Shown here in pieces: positions 1 through 7,194 of a stretch of 17,355 bases of DNA (its first letter is position 1; each line of letters opens with the position of its first letter). The notes beneath the pieces are model-generated. The model worked only from the letters and a program-made list of their open reading frames with translations. It searched no databases and was not told the origin of the DNA. This stretch comes from an uncultured Clostridia bacterium (lineage in GTDB: Bacteria; Bacillota; Clostridia; Peptostreptococcales; Anaerovoracaceae), in NCBI GenBank assembly GCA_934277495.1, contig CAKQUI010000041.1, positions 1 through 17,355 of the forward strand, written 5' to 3'. The translations under genes and the position numbers were made by a program.

Positions 1-83
1 TCTTCTTCACAAGCCTTAACCAGCTCGTTTAACTCTAAAACTGACATAGCTTTTATAGCTTCAATGATCTGATCTTTGTTCAT
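1..83 (-). CDS. rplL: Ribosomal protein L7/L12, N-terminal fragment (cut by window edge)
   Basis: Only the first 27 codons are in the window; the rest continues past base 1. The translation begins MNKDQIIEAIKAMSVLELNE, followed by LVKACEE. This is the typical N-terminal dimerisation domain of L7/L12, which anchors the protein to the C-terminal helix of L10. L7/L12 forms the flexible ribosomal stalk that recruits translation GTPases. The start at 83 is preceded by AAAAAGGAG about 8 bases upstream. The gene follows rplJ after a 129-base gap, the usual order, and L10 and L12 are expected to be co-regulated through the leader before rplJ. Confidence 0.95.
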   Translation of the reverse strand, partial: MNKDQIIEAIKAMSVLELNELVKACEE

Positions 84-168
84 CTTTATTTCTCCTTTTT
101 AATAAATATTCCGATACAGGTCATGTATCATCGTATCACTTTGACCCGAACGGTGCTGTAAACTGTCT

Positions 169-194
169 ATGCTGCCTTATGGTTTACGCAGCAT
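169..194 (-). other. Hairpin in the rplJ-rplL intergenic region
   Basis: In the 129 bases between rplJ and rplL the transcript can form a 7-bp stem, ATGCTGC paired with GCAGCAT, with a 12-base loop. The loop segment GTAAAC can instead pair with GTTTAC just downstream, so two mutually exclusive folds are possible. There is no T-tract, so it is not a terminator. A role in RNA processing or in setting the higher L12:L10 expression ratio is possible, but this is inference only. Confidence 0.35.
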
Positions 195-212
195 CCGTAA
201 AGTACAGCTGTA

Positions 213-704
213 CTATGCTTCTTTCTGTTCTGCGATCTGAGCCACAACTCTTGCGAAGTTTGCAACAGGTGACTGGATGCTTCCCATGAACTTGGAAATA
301 AGGGTATCTCTTGATGGGATATCTGCGATAGCTGTTATTCCATCTTTGTCGTAGAATTCTCCTTCTACGAGTCCGCCTTTAAATTCCATTTTCTTGTATT
401 CTTTGATGGATTCGTTAAGAACTCTTGCTGGAGCAGTCGCATCATCATAGCTGAATGCGAAACCGCTTGGTCCTTCAAGAACGTCAGCAAGTGATTCATA
501 CGCTGTTCCTGCAATAGCTCTCTTTACGAGAGTATTCTTGTAAACAGTGTAGTCAACATTTGCTTCACGAAGCTTTTTTCTCATAGCATCTGCTTCAGCT
601 ACTGTGATTCCGATGTAATCGATAACTACTGCAGATTCTGCTCTTTCGAACTTGTCCTTGATCTCATCAATTATTGCCTGCTTCTGTATATAAGCTTCCT
701 TCAT
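213..704 (-). CDS. rplJ: Ribosomal protein L10
   Basis: This is the 50S stalk-base protein that binds 23S rRNA near L11 and carries the L7/L12 dimers on its C-terminal helix. The translation from 704 gives 163 residues, a normal length for bacterial L10. It begins MKEAYIQKQAIIDEIKDKF and contains the family-typical segment YTVYKNTLVKRAI, then a PSGFAF segment. An upstream in-frame ATG at 785 was rejected because the extra 27 residues run through the attenuator-proximal leader and have no L10 similarity. The chosen start has GAAAGGAG upstream, but at an unusually long spacing of about 13 bases. The gene lies downstream of an L10-leader attenuator, so it is probably repressed by its own product bound to L12. 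Confidence 0.95.
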   Translation of the reverse strand: MKEAYIQKQAIIDEIKDKFERAESAVVIDYIGITVAEADAMRKKLREANVDYTVYKNTLVKRAIAGTAYESLADVLEGPSGFAFSYDDATAPARVLNESIKEYKKMEFKGGLVEGEFYDKDGITAIADIPSRDTLISKFMGSIQSPVANFARVVAQIAEQKEA

Positions 705-787
705 GTTTCTGCGTATTCTCCTTTCGTAATAATCGCCGCATCGCATATATCGATATGCAGTGCGTTGCAGGTACGCTATAAACAATA

Positions 788-903
788 GTCAAAAACCTTG
801 CCGCCAGTGCAGACAGCAAGGTACATTTATTTACATTGTACCTCGGCGAGCAGATTTAAGAATATCTGTCTGGCAGTATATTCGCTCGCTGTCTACGGTT
901 GTT
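788..903 (-). promoter_or_regulatory. L10 leader RNA (autoregulatory element upstream of rplJ)
   Basis: The 216 bases between rplA and rplJ contain the hallmark segments of the L10 leader found before rplJ in Firmicutes. CCGTAGACAGCGAGC (minus strand, from 898) pairs through GCGAGC with GCTCGC, followed by CGAGGTA at the distal side. Within it GAATAT pairs with ATATTC around an internal loop, and CTTAAA occupies the position of the conserved bulge. In the known family this fold is bound by L10 complexed with L12 to repress its own operon. Here the element is followed at once by an antiterminator-like hairpin and an intrinsic terminator. Recognition rests on remembered consensus, not on a covariance search. 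Confidence 0.82.
791..822 (-). terminator. Attenuator terminator in the rplJ leader
   Basis: On the minus strand ACCTTGCTG pairs with CGGCAAGGT (9 bp with one G-U) around a 10-base loop, followed by a TTTTT tract at 795-791. It sits directly after the L10-leader fold and before rplJ. The preceding hairpin GGTACA/TGTACC (842-820) shares its 3' arm with the first bases of the terminator stem, so the two structures exclude each other. This is the layout expected of a transcription attenuator controlled by the L10(L12)4 complex. Confidence 0.8.
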
Positions 904-920
904 GATTTTCTTTTCCGTTA

Positions 921-1616
921 TTATCCTAACTTTGCAGGATTGATTTTTACTCCAGGTCCCATAGTGGATGCTACAGTTACGCTTCTGAGATACTGTCCCT
1001 TTGCTGCAGCAGGCTTTGCCTTGATTACAGCTCCAACGAGAGCATTGAAGTTCTCTGTCAGCTTTTCAGCACCGAAAGATGCTTTGCCTACAGGAGTGTG
1101 GATGATGTTGGCTTTGTCGAGACGATACTCAACTTTACCAGCCTTGACTTCTTCGATAGCCTTAGCTACGTCCATAGTCACTGTTCCTGATTTAGGGTTA
1201 GGCATGAGACCCTTAGGTCCTAACACTTTACCCAGACGACCTACTACGCTCATCATGTCAGGAGTTGCGATAACAACATCGAAGTCGAACCAGTTTTCAC
1301 TCTGGATCTTCTGAGCCATTTCTTCAGCTCCTACGAAATCTGCACCTGCTTCTTCCGCTTCTGTTGCTTTAGGTCCCTTTGCGAAAACCAGGACTTTCTT
1401 TGTTTTACCTGTTCCATGCGGAAGAACGATAGCGCCTCTTACCTGCTGATCTGCATGTCTTCCGTCTACACCGAGTCTGAGGTGTACTTCGATTGTTTCA
1501 TCAAATTTAGCTTTTGATGTCTTTGTGATGATGTCCATTGCCTGGTCAACATCGAATAATTCTGTTCTGTCGAATTCTTTTACAGAATCCTGATACTTTT
1601 TGCCTCTCTTAGGCAT
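921..1616 (-). CDS. rplA: Ribosomal protein L1
   Basis: This 231-residue protein, beginning MPKRGKKYQ, is the L1 stalk protein that binds 23S rRNA helices 76-78 at the E site. It represses its own mRNA in species studied. Family segments are easily seen: [13 protein letters not shown] near residue 70, the [20 protein letters not shown] block near residues 127-146, and a [16 protein letters not shown]-terminus. The start at 1616 is chosen because AAGGAGG lies 8 bases before it and the product aligns in length with L1. The 20 extra residues from an ATG at 1676 would overlap the rplK stop codon and translate a structured RNA element. rplK lies 59 bases upstream and rplJ 216 bases downstream. Confidence 0.97.
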   Translation of the reverse strand: MPKRGKKYQDSVKEFDRTELFDVDQAMDIITKTSKAKFDETIEVHLRLGVDGRHADQQVRGAIVLPHGTGKTKKVLVFAKGPKATEAEEAGADFVGAEEMAQKIQSENWFDFDVVIATPDMMSVVGRLGKVLGPKGLMPNPKSGTVTMDVAKAIEEVKAGKVEYRLDKANIIHTPVGKASFGAEKLTENFNALVGAVIKAKPAAAKGQYLRSVTVASTMGPGVKINPAKLG

Positions 1617-1630
1617 GATATTACCTCCTT

Positions 1631-1669
1631 GTGGTACATACGACCGGCTGTATATGACCAGTCTCCCAC
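1631..1669 (-). promoter_or_regulatory. Putative L1-binding mRNA element between rplK and rplA
   Basis: The 59-base spacer before rplA folds on the minus strand into two stacked helices: GTGG with CCAC (outer) and GACTGG with CCGGTC (inner, one G-U). They are separated by an asymmetric internal loop of GA against GTATGTA. This resembles the L1-binding site of 23S rRNA, where a GUGGGAG strand faces a strand ending in UACCAC. The element ends just before the AAGGAGG ribosome-binding site of rplA, so L1 binding there could block initiation. The fold is seen in the sequence; binding by L1 is inferred from rRNA mimicry. Confidence 0.6.
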
Positions 1670-1675
1670 TGTTCA

Positions 1676-2101
1676 CTAGTCTTCAATAACGATTCCCATA
1701 CTTCTTGCAGTTCCCTTGATCATTTCTGTTGCTGCTTCAAGGCTTGCTGCATTAAGATCCGGCATCTTAGTCTTTGCGATCTCCTCAGCCTGTGCTCTTG
1801 TCAGAGTTGCAACTTTTGTCTTGTTTGGTTCGCCTGAAGCTGAATCAAGACCAGCTGCCTTCTTGAGCAGTACTGCTGCTGGCGGTGTCTTGCATATGAA
1901 TGAGAACGAGTGATCTGCATAAACTGTGATAACAACAGGAATTACCATTCCTGGCTGATCCTGAGTTTTTGCATTGAACTGTTTACAGAAATCCATGATG
2001 TTGACGCCGTGCTGACCTAAAGCAGGACCTACTGGAGGTGCAGGATTAGCATTGCCGGCAGGAATCTGAAGTTTGATGTAACCTTCGATTTTCTTTGCCA
2101 T
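1676..2101 (-). CDS. rplK: Ribosomal protein L11
   Basis: A 141-residue protein of standard length for L11, the GTPase-centre protein that binds the 1070 region of 23S rRNA. The N-terminal domain has the signature [20 protein letters not shown] followed by [15 protein letters not shown]. The C-terminal domain, with [15 protein letters not shown] and a final [13 protein letters not shown], is the rRNA-binding part. The start has GGAG about 9 bases upstream. It is separated from nusG by 59 bases and from rplA by 59 bases that carry an L1-site-like RNA fold, so rplK and rplA are expected to be co-transcribed. Confidence 0.97.
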   Translation of the reverse strand: MAKKIEGYIKLQIPAGNANPAPPVGPALGQHGVNIMDFCKQFNAKTQDQPGMVIPVVITVYADHSFSFICKTPPAAVLLKKAAGLDSASGEPNKTKVATLTRAQAEEIAKTKMPDLNAASLEAATEMIKGTARSMGIVIED

Positions 2102-2160
2102 TTTGTTTATTCTCCTTTCTTGATATTCCCTTACAAGGGTCGGATCGGAACCGGAAAGGT

Positions 2161-2739
2161 CTATATTTTATCGACCTGTGCAAAATCCAGTTCCACAGGT
2201 GTATCTCTTCCGAACATAGATACCCGGGCTTTGAGTGTCTGTTTTTCCATGTTCACTTCCTCTACAACTCCCATGAAGTTCTCGAAAGGACCATTTATAA
2301 CTTTCACTGTATCTCCGACTTCTACATCCAGATCAATATATATCTTCTCTATGCCCATTCTTCTCACTTCTTCTACTGTGAGCGGAATAGGATCTGAACC
2401 GTGACCTACGAAACCTGTGACACCCTGTGTATTTCTCACCAGATACCACGATTCATTGGTAACGATCATTTTAACAAGAACATATCCGGGGAACATTTTC
2501 CGAGTCTTGACCTTACGCTGACCGTTTTTAACCTCTACTCTTTCTTCTGTAGGCACAATTACATCAAGAATCAGGTCTTGCATCCCCCTGTTTTCAACGA
2601 TTTTTTCTATATTAACTTTTACTTTGTTTTCATGGCCGGAATAGGTATGGACTACATACCATTTTGCTTCCCCGTCTCCACGAAGACCTTCAAGACCCTC
2701 TATGTCAAGTTTCTTCTTTTCGTTTTCGTTATCACACAT
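2161..2739 (-). CDS. nusG: Transcription termination/antitermination factor NusG
   Basis: A 192-residue NusG. The NGN domain starts at about residue 27 with [15 protein letters not shown] and includes the [15 protein letters not shown] segment that contacts the RNA polymerase clamp. A C-terminal KOW domain ([22 protein letters not shown], about residues 143-164) follows; it binds S10 or Rho in known systems. The protein is some 10-15 residues longer than many NusGs because of a charged N-terminal tail ([19 protein letters not shown]). No later in-frame ATG precedes the NGN domain, and AAGG sits about 5 bases before the chosen start. It lies 33 bases after secE, the conserved order. Confidence 0.96.
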   Translation of the reverse strand: MCDNENEKKKLDIEGLEGLRGDGEAKWYVVHTYSGHENKVKVNIEKIVENRGMQDLILDVIVPTEERVEVKNGQRKVKTRKMFPGYVLVKMIVTNESWYLVRNTQGVTGFVGHGSDPIPLTVEEVRRMGIEKIYIDLDVEVGDTVKVINGPFENFMGVVEEVNMEKQTLKARVSMFGRDTPVELDFAQVDKI

Positions 2740-2772
2740 TGTACCTTCAAGCTCCTGTCAATTCTTTTTGCT

Positions 2773-3036
2773 TTAGAAACAAACAGCTTTTATAGCTGCC
2801 AATACGCCTGTGTCAACTGCCCAGAAAACAAGTGCGAAAGCTGCGCATGTGGCAAGTACTACAGCTGTAAAGGAACCGAGTTCTTTCTTCGTAGGCCATA
2901 CAACTTTTTTCATTTCAAGTTTCACGCCTTTGAAGTAGTCTTTCAGGCTTCCTTTTTTACGCTTCTGTGTTGCCATCGCTGCCGCTTTGTTTTTTCTGGC
3001 AGCAGATGTGTCTTTTCCCTTTGCGTTCTTAGCCAT
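2773..3036 (-). CDS. secE: Preprotein translocase subunit SecE
   Basis: An 87-residue, single-membrane-span SecE. A long basic N-terminal region (many Lys) leads to the family signature LEMKKVVWPTKKEL at about residues 40-53, an amphipathic helix on the cytoplasmic face. One hydrophobic segment (about 58-82) follows and clamps SecY in the known translocon. The N-terminal tail is somewhat extended compared with the roughly 60-residue Bacillus form. Its ribosome-binding site (TAGGAG) overlaps the stop codon of rpmG, so translation of the two is probably coupled. Confidence 0.95.
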   Translation of the reverse strand: MAKNAKGKDTSAARKNKAAAMATQKRKKGSLKDYFKGVKLEMKKVVWPTKKELGSFTAVVLATCAAFALVFWAVDTGVLAAIKAVCF

Positions 3037-3046
3037 AATAAAACTC

Positions 3047-3196
3047 CTATTTAGTTTCCTTATGAGGTGTATGCTTCTTGCAGAACGGACAATACTTGTT
3101 CATTTCGATACGATCTGCAGTATTTTTTTTATTTTTCATTGTGTTGTAGTTTCTCTGCTTGCATTCTGTGCATGCCAGTGTAACCTTTACTCTCAT
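3047..3196 (-). CDS. rpmG: Ribosomal protein L33 (zinc-binding form)
   Basis: A 49-residue gene that begins [19 protein letters not shown] and ends KHTPHKETK. Two CxxC pairs (Cys9/Cys12 and Cys36/Cys39 in YCPFC) form the zinc ribbon of the C+ type of L33, as opposed to cysteine-free paralogues made under zinc shortage. GGAGGACAG precedes the ATG with about 9 bases spacing. It is the first gene after a consensus promoter and leads the secE-nusG-rpl operon. Its stop codon is 10 bases before the secE start and overlaps the secE ribosome-binding site. Confidence 0.95.
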   Translation of the reverse strand: MRVKVTLACTECKQRNYNTMKNKKNTADRIEMNKYCPFCKKHTPHKETK

Positions 3197-3223
3197 TTCA
3201 ACTGTCCTCCGTTTAATTAAATT

Positions 3224-3242
3224 AAGAGCAGTTACTGCTCTT
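3224..3242 (-). other. Stem-loop in the rpmG 5' untranslated region
   Basis: A perfect 8-bp inverted repeat, AAGAGCAG and CTGCTCTT, with a 3-base loop, lies between the predicted transcription start and the rpmG ribosome-binding site. On the minus strand it is followed by AATTTAATT, so it is not a terminator for that direction. It would be a stable hairpin about 25 bases before the rpmG start. Its role is unknown; mRNA stabilisation is possible. Confidence 0.4.
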
Positions 3243-3274
3243 TTCTTTGATTGTTTCCATAAAGTCGCTTAATA

Positions 3275-3303
3275 ATTATATATTAGAGTCCGGTCAATGT
3301 CAA
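3275..3303 (-). promoter_or_regulatory. Consensus sigma-A-type promoter for rpmG-secE-nusG-rpl
   Basis: On the minus strand TTGACA (3303-3298) and TATAAT (3280-3275) are separated by exactly 17 bases. This is a perfect match to the housekeeping bacterial promoter consensus. The predicted start of transcription is near 3268, giving a 5' leader of about 70 bases before rpmG. A strong promoter is what one expects for a ribosomal and translocase operon. No second promoter of this quality was seen in the downstream spacers. Confidence 0.85.
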
Positions 3304-3354
3304 GATTTTATTGGCAGATTAAGCATCTGTTTCTGAAACCTTATCAAGACAGGC

Positions 3355-3397
3355 CATTGTCCGGCTGCGCAGACTCTCTGCCTGCAACCGGACAATG
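3355..3397 (-). repeat. Long inverted repeat / hairpin downstream of the DUF1015 gene
   Basis: CATTGTCCGGTTGC pairs with GCAGCCGGACAATG: 14 bp with one G-U. The apical part can extend by GCAGA/TCTGC, for a hairpin of roughly 19 bp. It starts 31 bases after the stop codon of the DUF1015 gene and ends some 50 bases before the rpmG promoter. Neither strand shows a T-tract after the stem, so it is not a canonical intrinsic terminator. It may be a factor-assisted terminator, an mRNA 3'-end stabiliser, or a copy of a dispersed palindromic repeat. Confidence 0.6.
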
Positions 3398-3427
3398 ACT
3401 TCTGAGCTCACTTACCATGCGAATATC

Positions 3428-4708
3428 CTAACGCGTTATCTTTCTGCATTCCATATAGTAACGCTTGTCTGCTGCATGTCCCATTGAGAATGTTTTTCTT
3501 GGAAGTGCTCCATCCACGATAACTGTAGGATAAAGTTCTTCTTTTTTCATTACAGTAAGTATGAAACCTATGCTGCTGTCCTGCTTTGTAAGATTTTTCA
3601 GCACATCATCCCCGTGTATATAATCGATTTTGCCGCCTTTTTCTTTGAGATATCTGTCAAGGAACATCTGGAGGCTTCCTACGGTGAGCTTGCTGGTAGG
3701 CTTTGTGATGACATATTTTTCAGATTCGCCCTTTTCGACTTTTTCAAAGATCTGAGCGTTTTCGTCTTCATTGCCTTCTGCTCTGCGAAGTCCGAGTTCT
3801 TCTGTCATTTCTGTAAACAAAGCTTTTTCGTCTACTTCTGTAAGTATACGGTGTATGGCTTCAAATTCCAGTGCGTCACTGTGAAGGTTCACGAGTTCTG
3901 CCAGTGCATATCTTGCCGGATGATCCGTCATATCCTTGTCAGGATTTGCTGCCTTCAGCTGTTCATAGAATTCCTTAGCTGTTGCCAGCGAATGGTTTCC
4001 GTCTCCCATGGCATAAAGGAGCACCGGTTTGTCTGTGAGACCGTACTGTGTATCGAAATATTCTCTTGATGCCAGCACATCAAGTGCTGCCAGTATATCG
4101 TTCTGTGCATCTTTATCTACCAGATAGCCTGTGATATGTCCGCCGCCTTTCATCATATCGAAATCGTAGAGCTTCTTCAGCTGTGATTTTTTTTCAGCAA
4201 GCGGCTCTATAACTGTTCTTCTGATATCATCTATCAGGATCATGATATGCGGCATTTCGACTTCAGCATTTTTTCTTACTTTGATACGAGGCGGGATCCT
4301 TTCTATTACAGTTGCCTCTGTAGCACGGATAAGCGATGAGCTGCCTTTGTGGAAATCGTATTCTTCAAGGTCGAATCTTCCTACGAGACCGGCTCTCATT
4401 TTACCTGTACTGTCTATACGTTCGATGTATACCATCGAGTCAGGATATGTTTCGAAAACACCATCGTTCATGTAATCTTTCATAGTCTGATTGATTTTTT
4501 CGATACGCTGCTCTGCATCCGGCTCTTCAAGGTATACTTCCGGCAGTATCATGTGATATGTCGAAGGCTTATCTCCTACGATCCTGTCGACATCCTCCCA
4601 ATATTCAGGTTCGCTTGTAAACTGGTCACACGCTACGACTGACCATGCTGAACTGTCGATACCTTCACGGGGCAGCATTATATCGGCACCCTGAAATACT
4701 TTTTTCAT
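3428..4708 (-). CDS. DUF1015 family protein (function unknown)
   Basis: A 426-residue soluble protein that I place in the DUF1015 family by its overall length and by motifs: N-terminal VVACDQFTSEPEYW (about 24-37), PHIMILIDDIRRTVIEPL near 150-170, and the family hallmark YAMGDGNHSLATAKEFYE near 233-250. There is no signal peptide or membrane segment. The biochemical function is not established; relatives are, as I recall, often found near serine or one-carbon genes. Here it is the last gene after the glycine cleavage operon, 58 bases behind lpdA, with AGAAAGGAA before its ATG. A long hairpin follows. Family assignment is fairly sure; a role in glycine or serine metabolism is inference from context only. 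Confidence 0.8.
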   Translation of the reverse strand: MKKVFQGADIMLPREGIDSSAWSVVACDQFTSEPEYWEDVDRIVGDKPSTYHMILPEVYLEEPDAEQRIEKINQTMKDYMNDGVFETYPDSMVYIERIDSTGKMRAGLVGRFDLEEYDFHKGSSSLIRATEATVIERIPPRIKVRKNAEVEMPHIMILIDDIRRTVIEPLAEKKSQLKKLYDFDMMKGGGHITGYLVDKDAQNDILAALDVLASREYFDTQYGLTDKPVLLYAMGDGNHSLATAKEFYEQLKAANPDKDMTDHPARYALAELVNLHSDALEFEAIHRILTEVDEKALFTEMTEELGLRRAEGNEDENAQIFEKVEKGESEKYVITKPTSKLTVGSLQMFLDRYLKEKGGKIDYIHGDDVLKNLTKQDSSIGFILTVMKKEELYPTVIVDGALPRKTFSMGHAADKRYYMECRKITR

Positions 4709-4766
4709 AATCGAAATTCCTTTCTGTTTAAATACACATTAAATACACACATAACAAATACAAATC

Positions 4767-6167
4767 TTATTTGTTTTTCTTTTTATTTAATTTTTCTGTA
4801 AGCAGCTCGACTGCTTCACCTATTCCTTCACTGAAAGTCGGATGAGGATAGATCACTCTTTCCATCTGCTCTGCTGTAAGTCCGCTGGCTACCGCTTCCG
4901 CAAATACTGATATCATGTCTGTAGCCCTGGCACACATCATCTGTGCTCCCAGGATCCTTCCTGTACCTGTCTCTGCCACGATCTTGATGAATCCTCTTTC
5001 CTGATTGGAAAGTAGCGATTTGCCGTTTGCCGACATAGGATACTTGGCTGTGACCGTAGCAAGGCCTTCTGCCTTTGCCTCGTCTGAGTTCAGTCCTACT
5101 GAAGCGATCTCAGGGTCTGTATAAACACATGAAGGCATTACGTTCATATTTTTGCCAACAGTTTCTCCGCACATATGACATACAGCATTCAGTCCGGCTG
5201 CACTTGCTGCATGGGCAAGCTGTATACCTCCGGTAACATCGCCTATCGCATATATACCAGGTATGCTTGTCATGTAATTATCGTCTATAGTTACCCTGCC
5301 CTTCTGCATTTCAGGCTGGATCCCCTCTGCAAAGAGTCCCTCTGTAACTGCTGCTCTGCCGGCTGCTACAAGAACTGTATCTGCAGATACCTCTGAGATT
5401 TTTTCTTTTTCTTCAAACACACATACAAGCCCGCTTTCAGATGCTTTTTTTATTTCTTTCACCATAGCGCTTGTGTGGATATCCACGCCTCTTTTCTTTG
5501 CAAGGAGTTTGAGGCTCTGTGAAAATTCTTTGTCAAGACGTCCCAGAAGCCTGTCCTGTGCTTCGATGACAGTGACTTCAGATCCGAATGCGCTGTATAC
5601 TGCAGCAAACTCCATACCAATAACGCCACCGCCTATGATGACTATACGTTCAGGAACTTCTGTGCTGTCAAGAAGTTCATCGCTGCTAACAACGCCCTCG
5701 AGATCCACTCCCGGAATCGGCGGTATCATCGGTCTTGAACCCGTTGCTATCAGAATGTTAGCTGTTTCAAGCACAGTATCTCCATCTTCGCCCGATACAC
5801 TTACCGAATCTGGCGAAATTATCGTTCCTGTACCGTTATACACATCCACCTTGTTCTTTTTCATCATCCCGGCTATACCGCTGCGAAGTGTTTCGAGCAC
5901 ATTATTCTTGTGTGCCTGTATCTTTTCCATATCAAAACCGATGCCGCTGCATGAAAGTCCTGCTTCACCGCAGTCTGACATTGATCTGTACAGCTCGCTG
6001 CTGTGCATTATGGTCTTAGTAGGTATGCATCCACGGTTCAGGCATGTCCCGCCCAGCTGTCTGTTCTCTATTATGGCAGTTTTCATGCCTTTTTTTGCTG
6101 CAGCAGCTGCTGAAACATATCCTCCAGGGCCTGCGCCTATAACGACCAGATCATATTTATTTCCCAT
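4767..6167 (-). CDS. lpdA: Dihydrolipoyl dehydrogenase (glycine cleavage L protein)
   Basis: A flavoprotein of 466 residues that reoxidises dihydrolipoyl groups on the H protein with NAD+. The FAD-binding Rossmann motif GAGPGG is at residues 11-16, the redox disulfide Cys42/Cys47 lies in GGTCLNRGCIPTK, a second dinucleotide motif (IVIIGGGVIGMEFAAVYSAFG) lies near 180-200, and the C-terminal HPTFSEG holds the catalytic His-Glu pair. No N-terminal lipoyl domain is present, unlike some pyruvate dehydrogenase-linked E3 proteins. The ATG at 6167 is preferred over 6182 because TGGAGA lies at ideal distance before it and the earlier ATG overlaps that ribosome-binding site. It lies 43 bases behind lplA, consistent with service to the glycine cleavage system. 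Confidence 0.93.
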   Translation of the reverse strand: MGNKYDLVVIGAGPGGYVSAAAAAKKGMKTAIIENRQLGGTCLNRGCIPTKTIMHSSELYRSMSDCGEAGLSCSGIGFDMEKIQAHKNNVLETLRSGIAGMMKKNKVDVYNGTGTIISPDSVSVSGEDGDTVLETANILIATGSRPMIPPIPGVDLEGVVSSDELLDSTEVPERIVIIGGGVIGMEFAAVYSAFGSEVTVIEAQDRLLGRLDKEFSQSLKLLAKKRGVDIHTSAMVKEIKKASESGLVCVFEEKEKISEVSADTVLVAAGRAAVTEGLFAEGIQPEMQKGRVTIDDNYMTSIPGIYAIGDVTGGIQLAHAASAAGLNAVCHMCGETVGKNMNVMPSCVYTDPEIASVGLNSDEAKAEGLATVTAKYPMSANGKSLLSNQERGFIKIVAETGTGRILGAQMMCARATDMISVFAEAVASGLTAEQMERVIYPHPTFSEGIGEAVELLTEKLNKKKNK

Positions 6168-6210
6168 TTGTATTATCTCCATATAAGATTTTACTGTCCT
6201 ATGCAGTGCA

Positions 6211-7188
6211 TCACACGTATTCCGTGATCATAGACTTCAGATCCGAAGCCACCGGTTCAGGAAAGCGTTCTGCAATGCATGACATGTCGTAAGCGGCATA
6301 TCTGCAGCCAGGAAGCATATCTGCCAGTTCTTCCGCCCAGTCCGGATCCATGGAATCCGAAAAAACATTGGCGTTCTTTATGATGCCTTCATTGACATCC
6401 AGCTGCATATGTACATCGCCCCAGTCGAACCGCTTGCCGAATTCGTACTGGAAAGGTATGCGTCTGCCGTATTTCCATTCCCATGAAGAGAATTTCTCTT
6501 CGTTCTGCTTTATGACAATATCATTTAACCTTGCAGCGGGATAATCTTCCACTGCAAGGTCATAGATCTCACCAAAAGCCTGTTTCATTTTTTCTGAAAT
6601 AAGTTCAACTGTGACGTCAGGATAAAACTCACAGATGTTCGCAACACGTGAGCGTACAGATTCCACTCCTTTTGATTTCAGTTTATCTGCCGATACATTC
6701 AGATATCTGGCCATCTGCTGCTTGTCGACATCTATCAGCAAAGTACCGTGGTGATAGCAGAAATCATCATGTTCATAGAAAGCATTCCCGGAAAACTTCC
6801 TGCCGTCTATAAGTGCATCGTTCCTGCCGCTCTTTTCCGCACTGAGACCAAGAAGCTGCATAGCACGTATTATCACCTGCATCTGACGATCGACGTCATA
6901 ATTGCTTTTTCTGACGAGAAATGTGAAATTAAGATTTCCCATGTCGTGATATACTGCTCCGCCTCCTGAAAGCCGGCGGACAAGATATCCGCCGTCGCTT
7001 TCAAGCTGACTCACTTTACATTCTTTCCAGCAGTTCTGGTTTTTGCCGATAACAACTGTATTTCTGTTCTGCCAAAGATATAGTATACACTCATCACCGG
7101 CACAGTCATGCATGAGGAATTCCTCCATTGCAAGGTTTCTGTACGGGTATGTGTTGTCTGTCTGTAAAAACAGTGCTTTTTTTATCAT
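6211..7188 (-). CDS. lplA: Lipoate-protein ligase A
   Basis: A 325-residue lipoate-protein ligase that activates free lipoate with ATP and attaches it to a lysine of lipoyl domains. Visible motifs are RRLSGGGAVYHDMGNLNFTF at residues 71-90 (lipoyl-AMP loop), the DGRKFSGNAFY segment with the catalytic Lys131, and HHGTLLIDVD near 146-155. A C-terminal accessory domain accounts for the remaining length, so adenylation and transfer are likely in one protein. It starts 6 bases after the gcvPB stop, with its ribosome-binding site (GGAG) inside the last codons of gcvPB, so translation is likely coupled. The likely target is Lys63 of GcvH. Its presence suggests lipoate salvage; no lipA or lipB is in the window. 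Confidence 0.92.
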   Translation of the reverse strand: MIKKALFLQTDNTYPYRNLAMEEFLMHDCAGDECILYLWQNRNTVVIGKNQNCWKECKVSQLESDGGYLVRRLSGGGAVYHDMGNLNFTFLVRKSNYDVDRQMQVIIRAMQLLGLSAEKSGRNDALIDGRKFSGNAFYEHDDFCYHHGTLLIDVDKQQMARYLNVSADKLKSKGVESVRSRVANICEFYPDVTVELISEKMKQAFGEIYDLAVEDYPAARLNDIVIKQNEEKFSSWEWKYGRRIPFQYEFGKRFDWGDVHMQLDVNEGIIKNANVFSDSMDPDWAEELADMLPGCRYAAYDMSCIAERFPEPVASDLKSMITEYV

Positions 7189-7194
7189 ATCAAA

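Noticed and set aside
3224..3244. Plus-strand terminator: hairpin followed by TTTTC
   Set aside because: No plus-strand gene lies upstream of it, so it is described instead as a 5'-leader hairpin of rpmG.
4729..4749. Two TAAATACACA copies 11 bases apart before the DUF1015 gene, and a weak TTGTTA-N17-TATTTA promoter-like pair there
   Set aside because: Too short and AT-rich to exceed chance; the -10 is poor. Noted in case a separate DUF1015 promoter is mapped.
5473..6186. Long plus-strand frame opposite lpdA (237 codons)
   Set aside because: It is antisense to a well-supported dihydrolipoyl dehydrogenase; low-complexity Ser/Pro/Thr product and no gene context on this strand.
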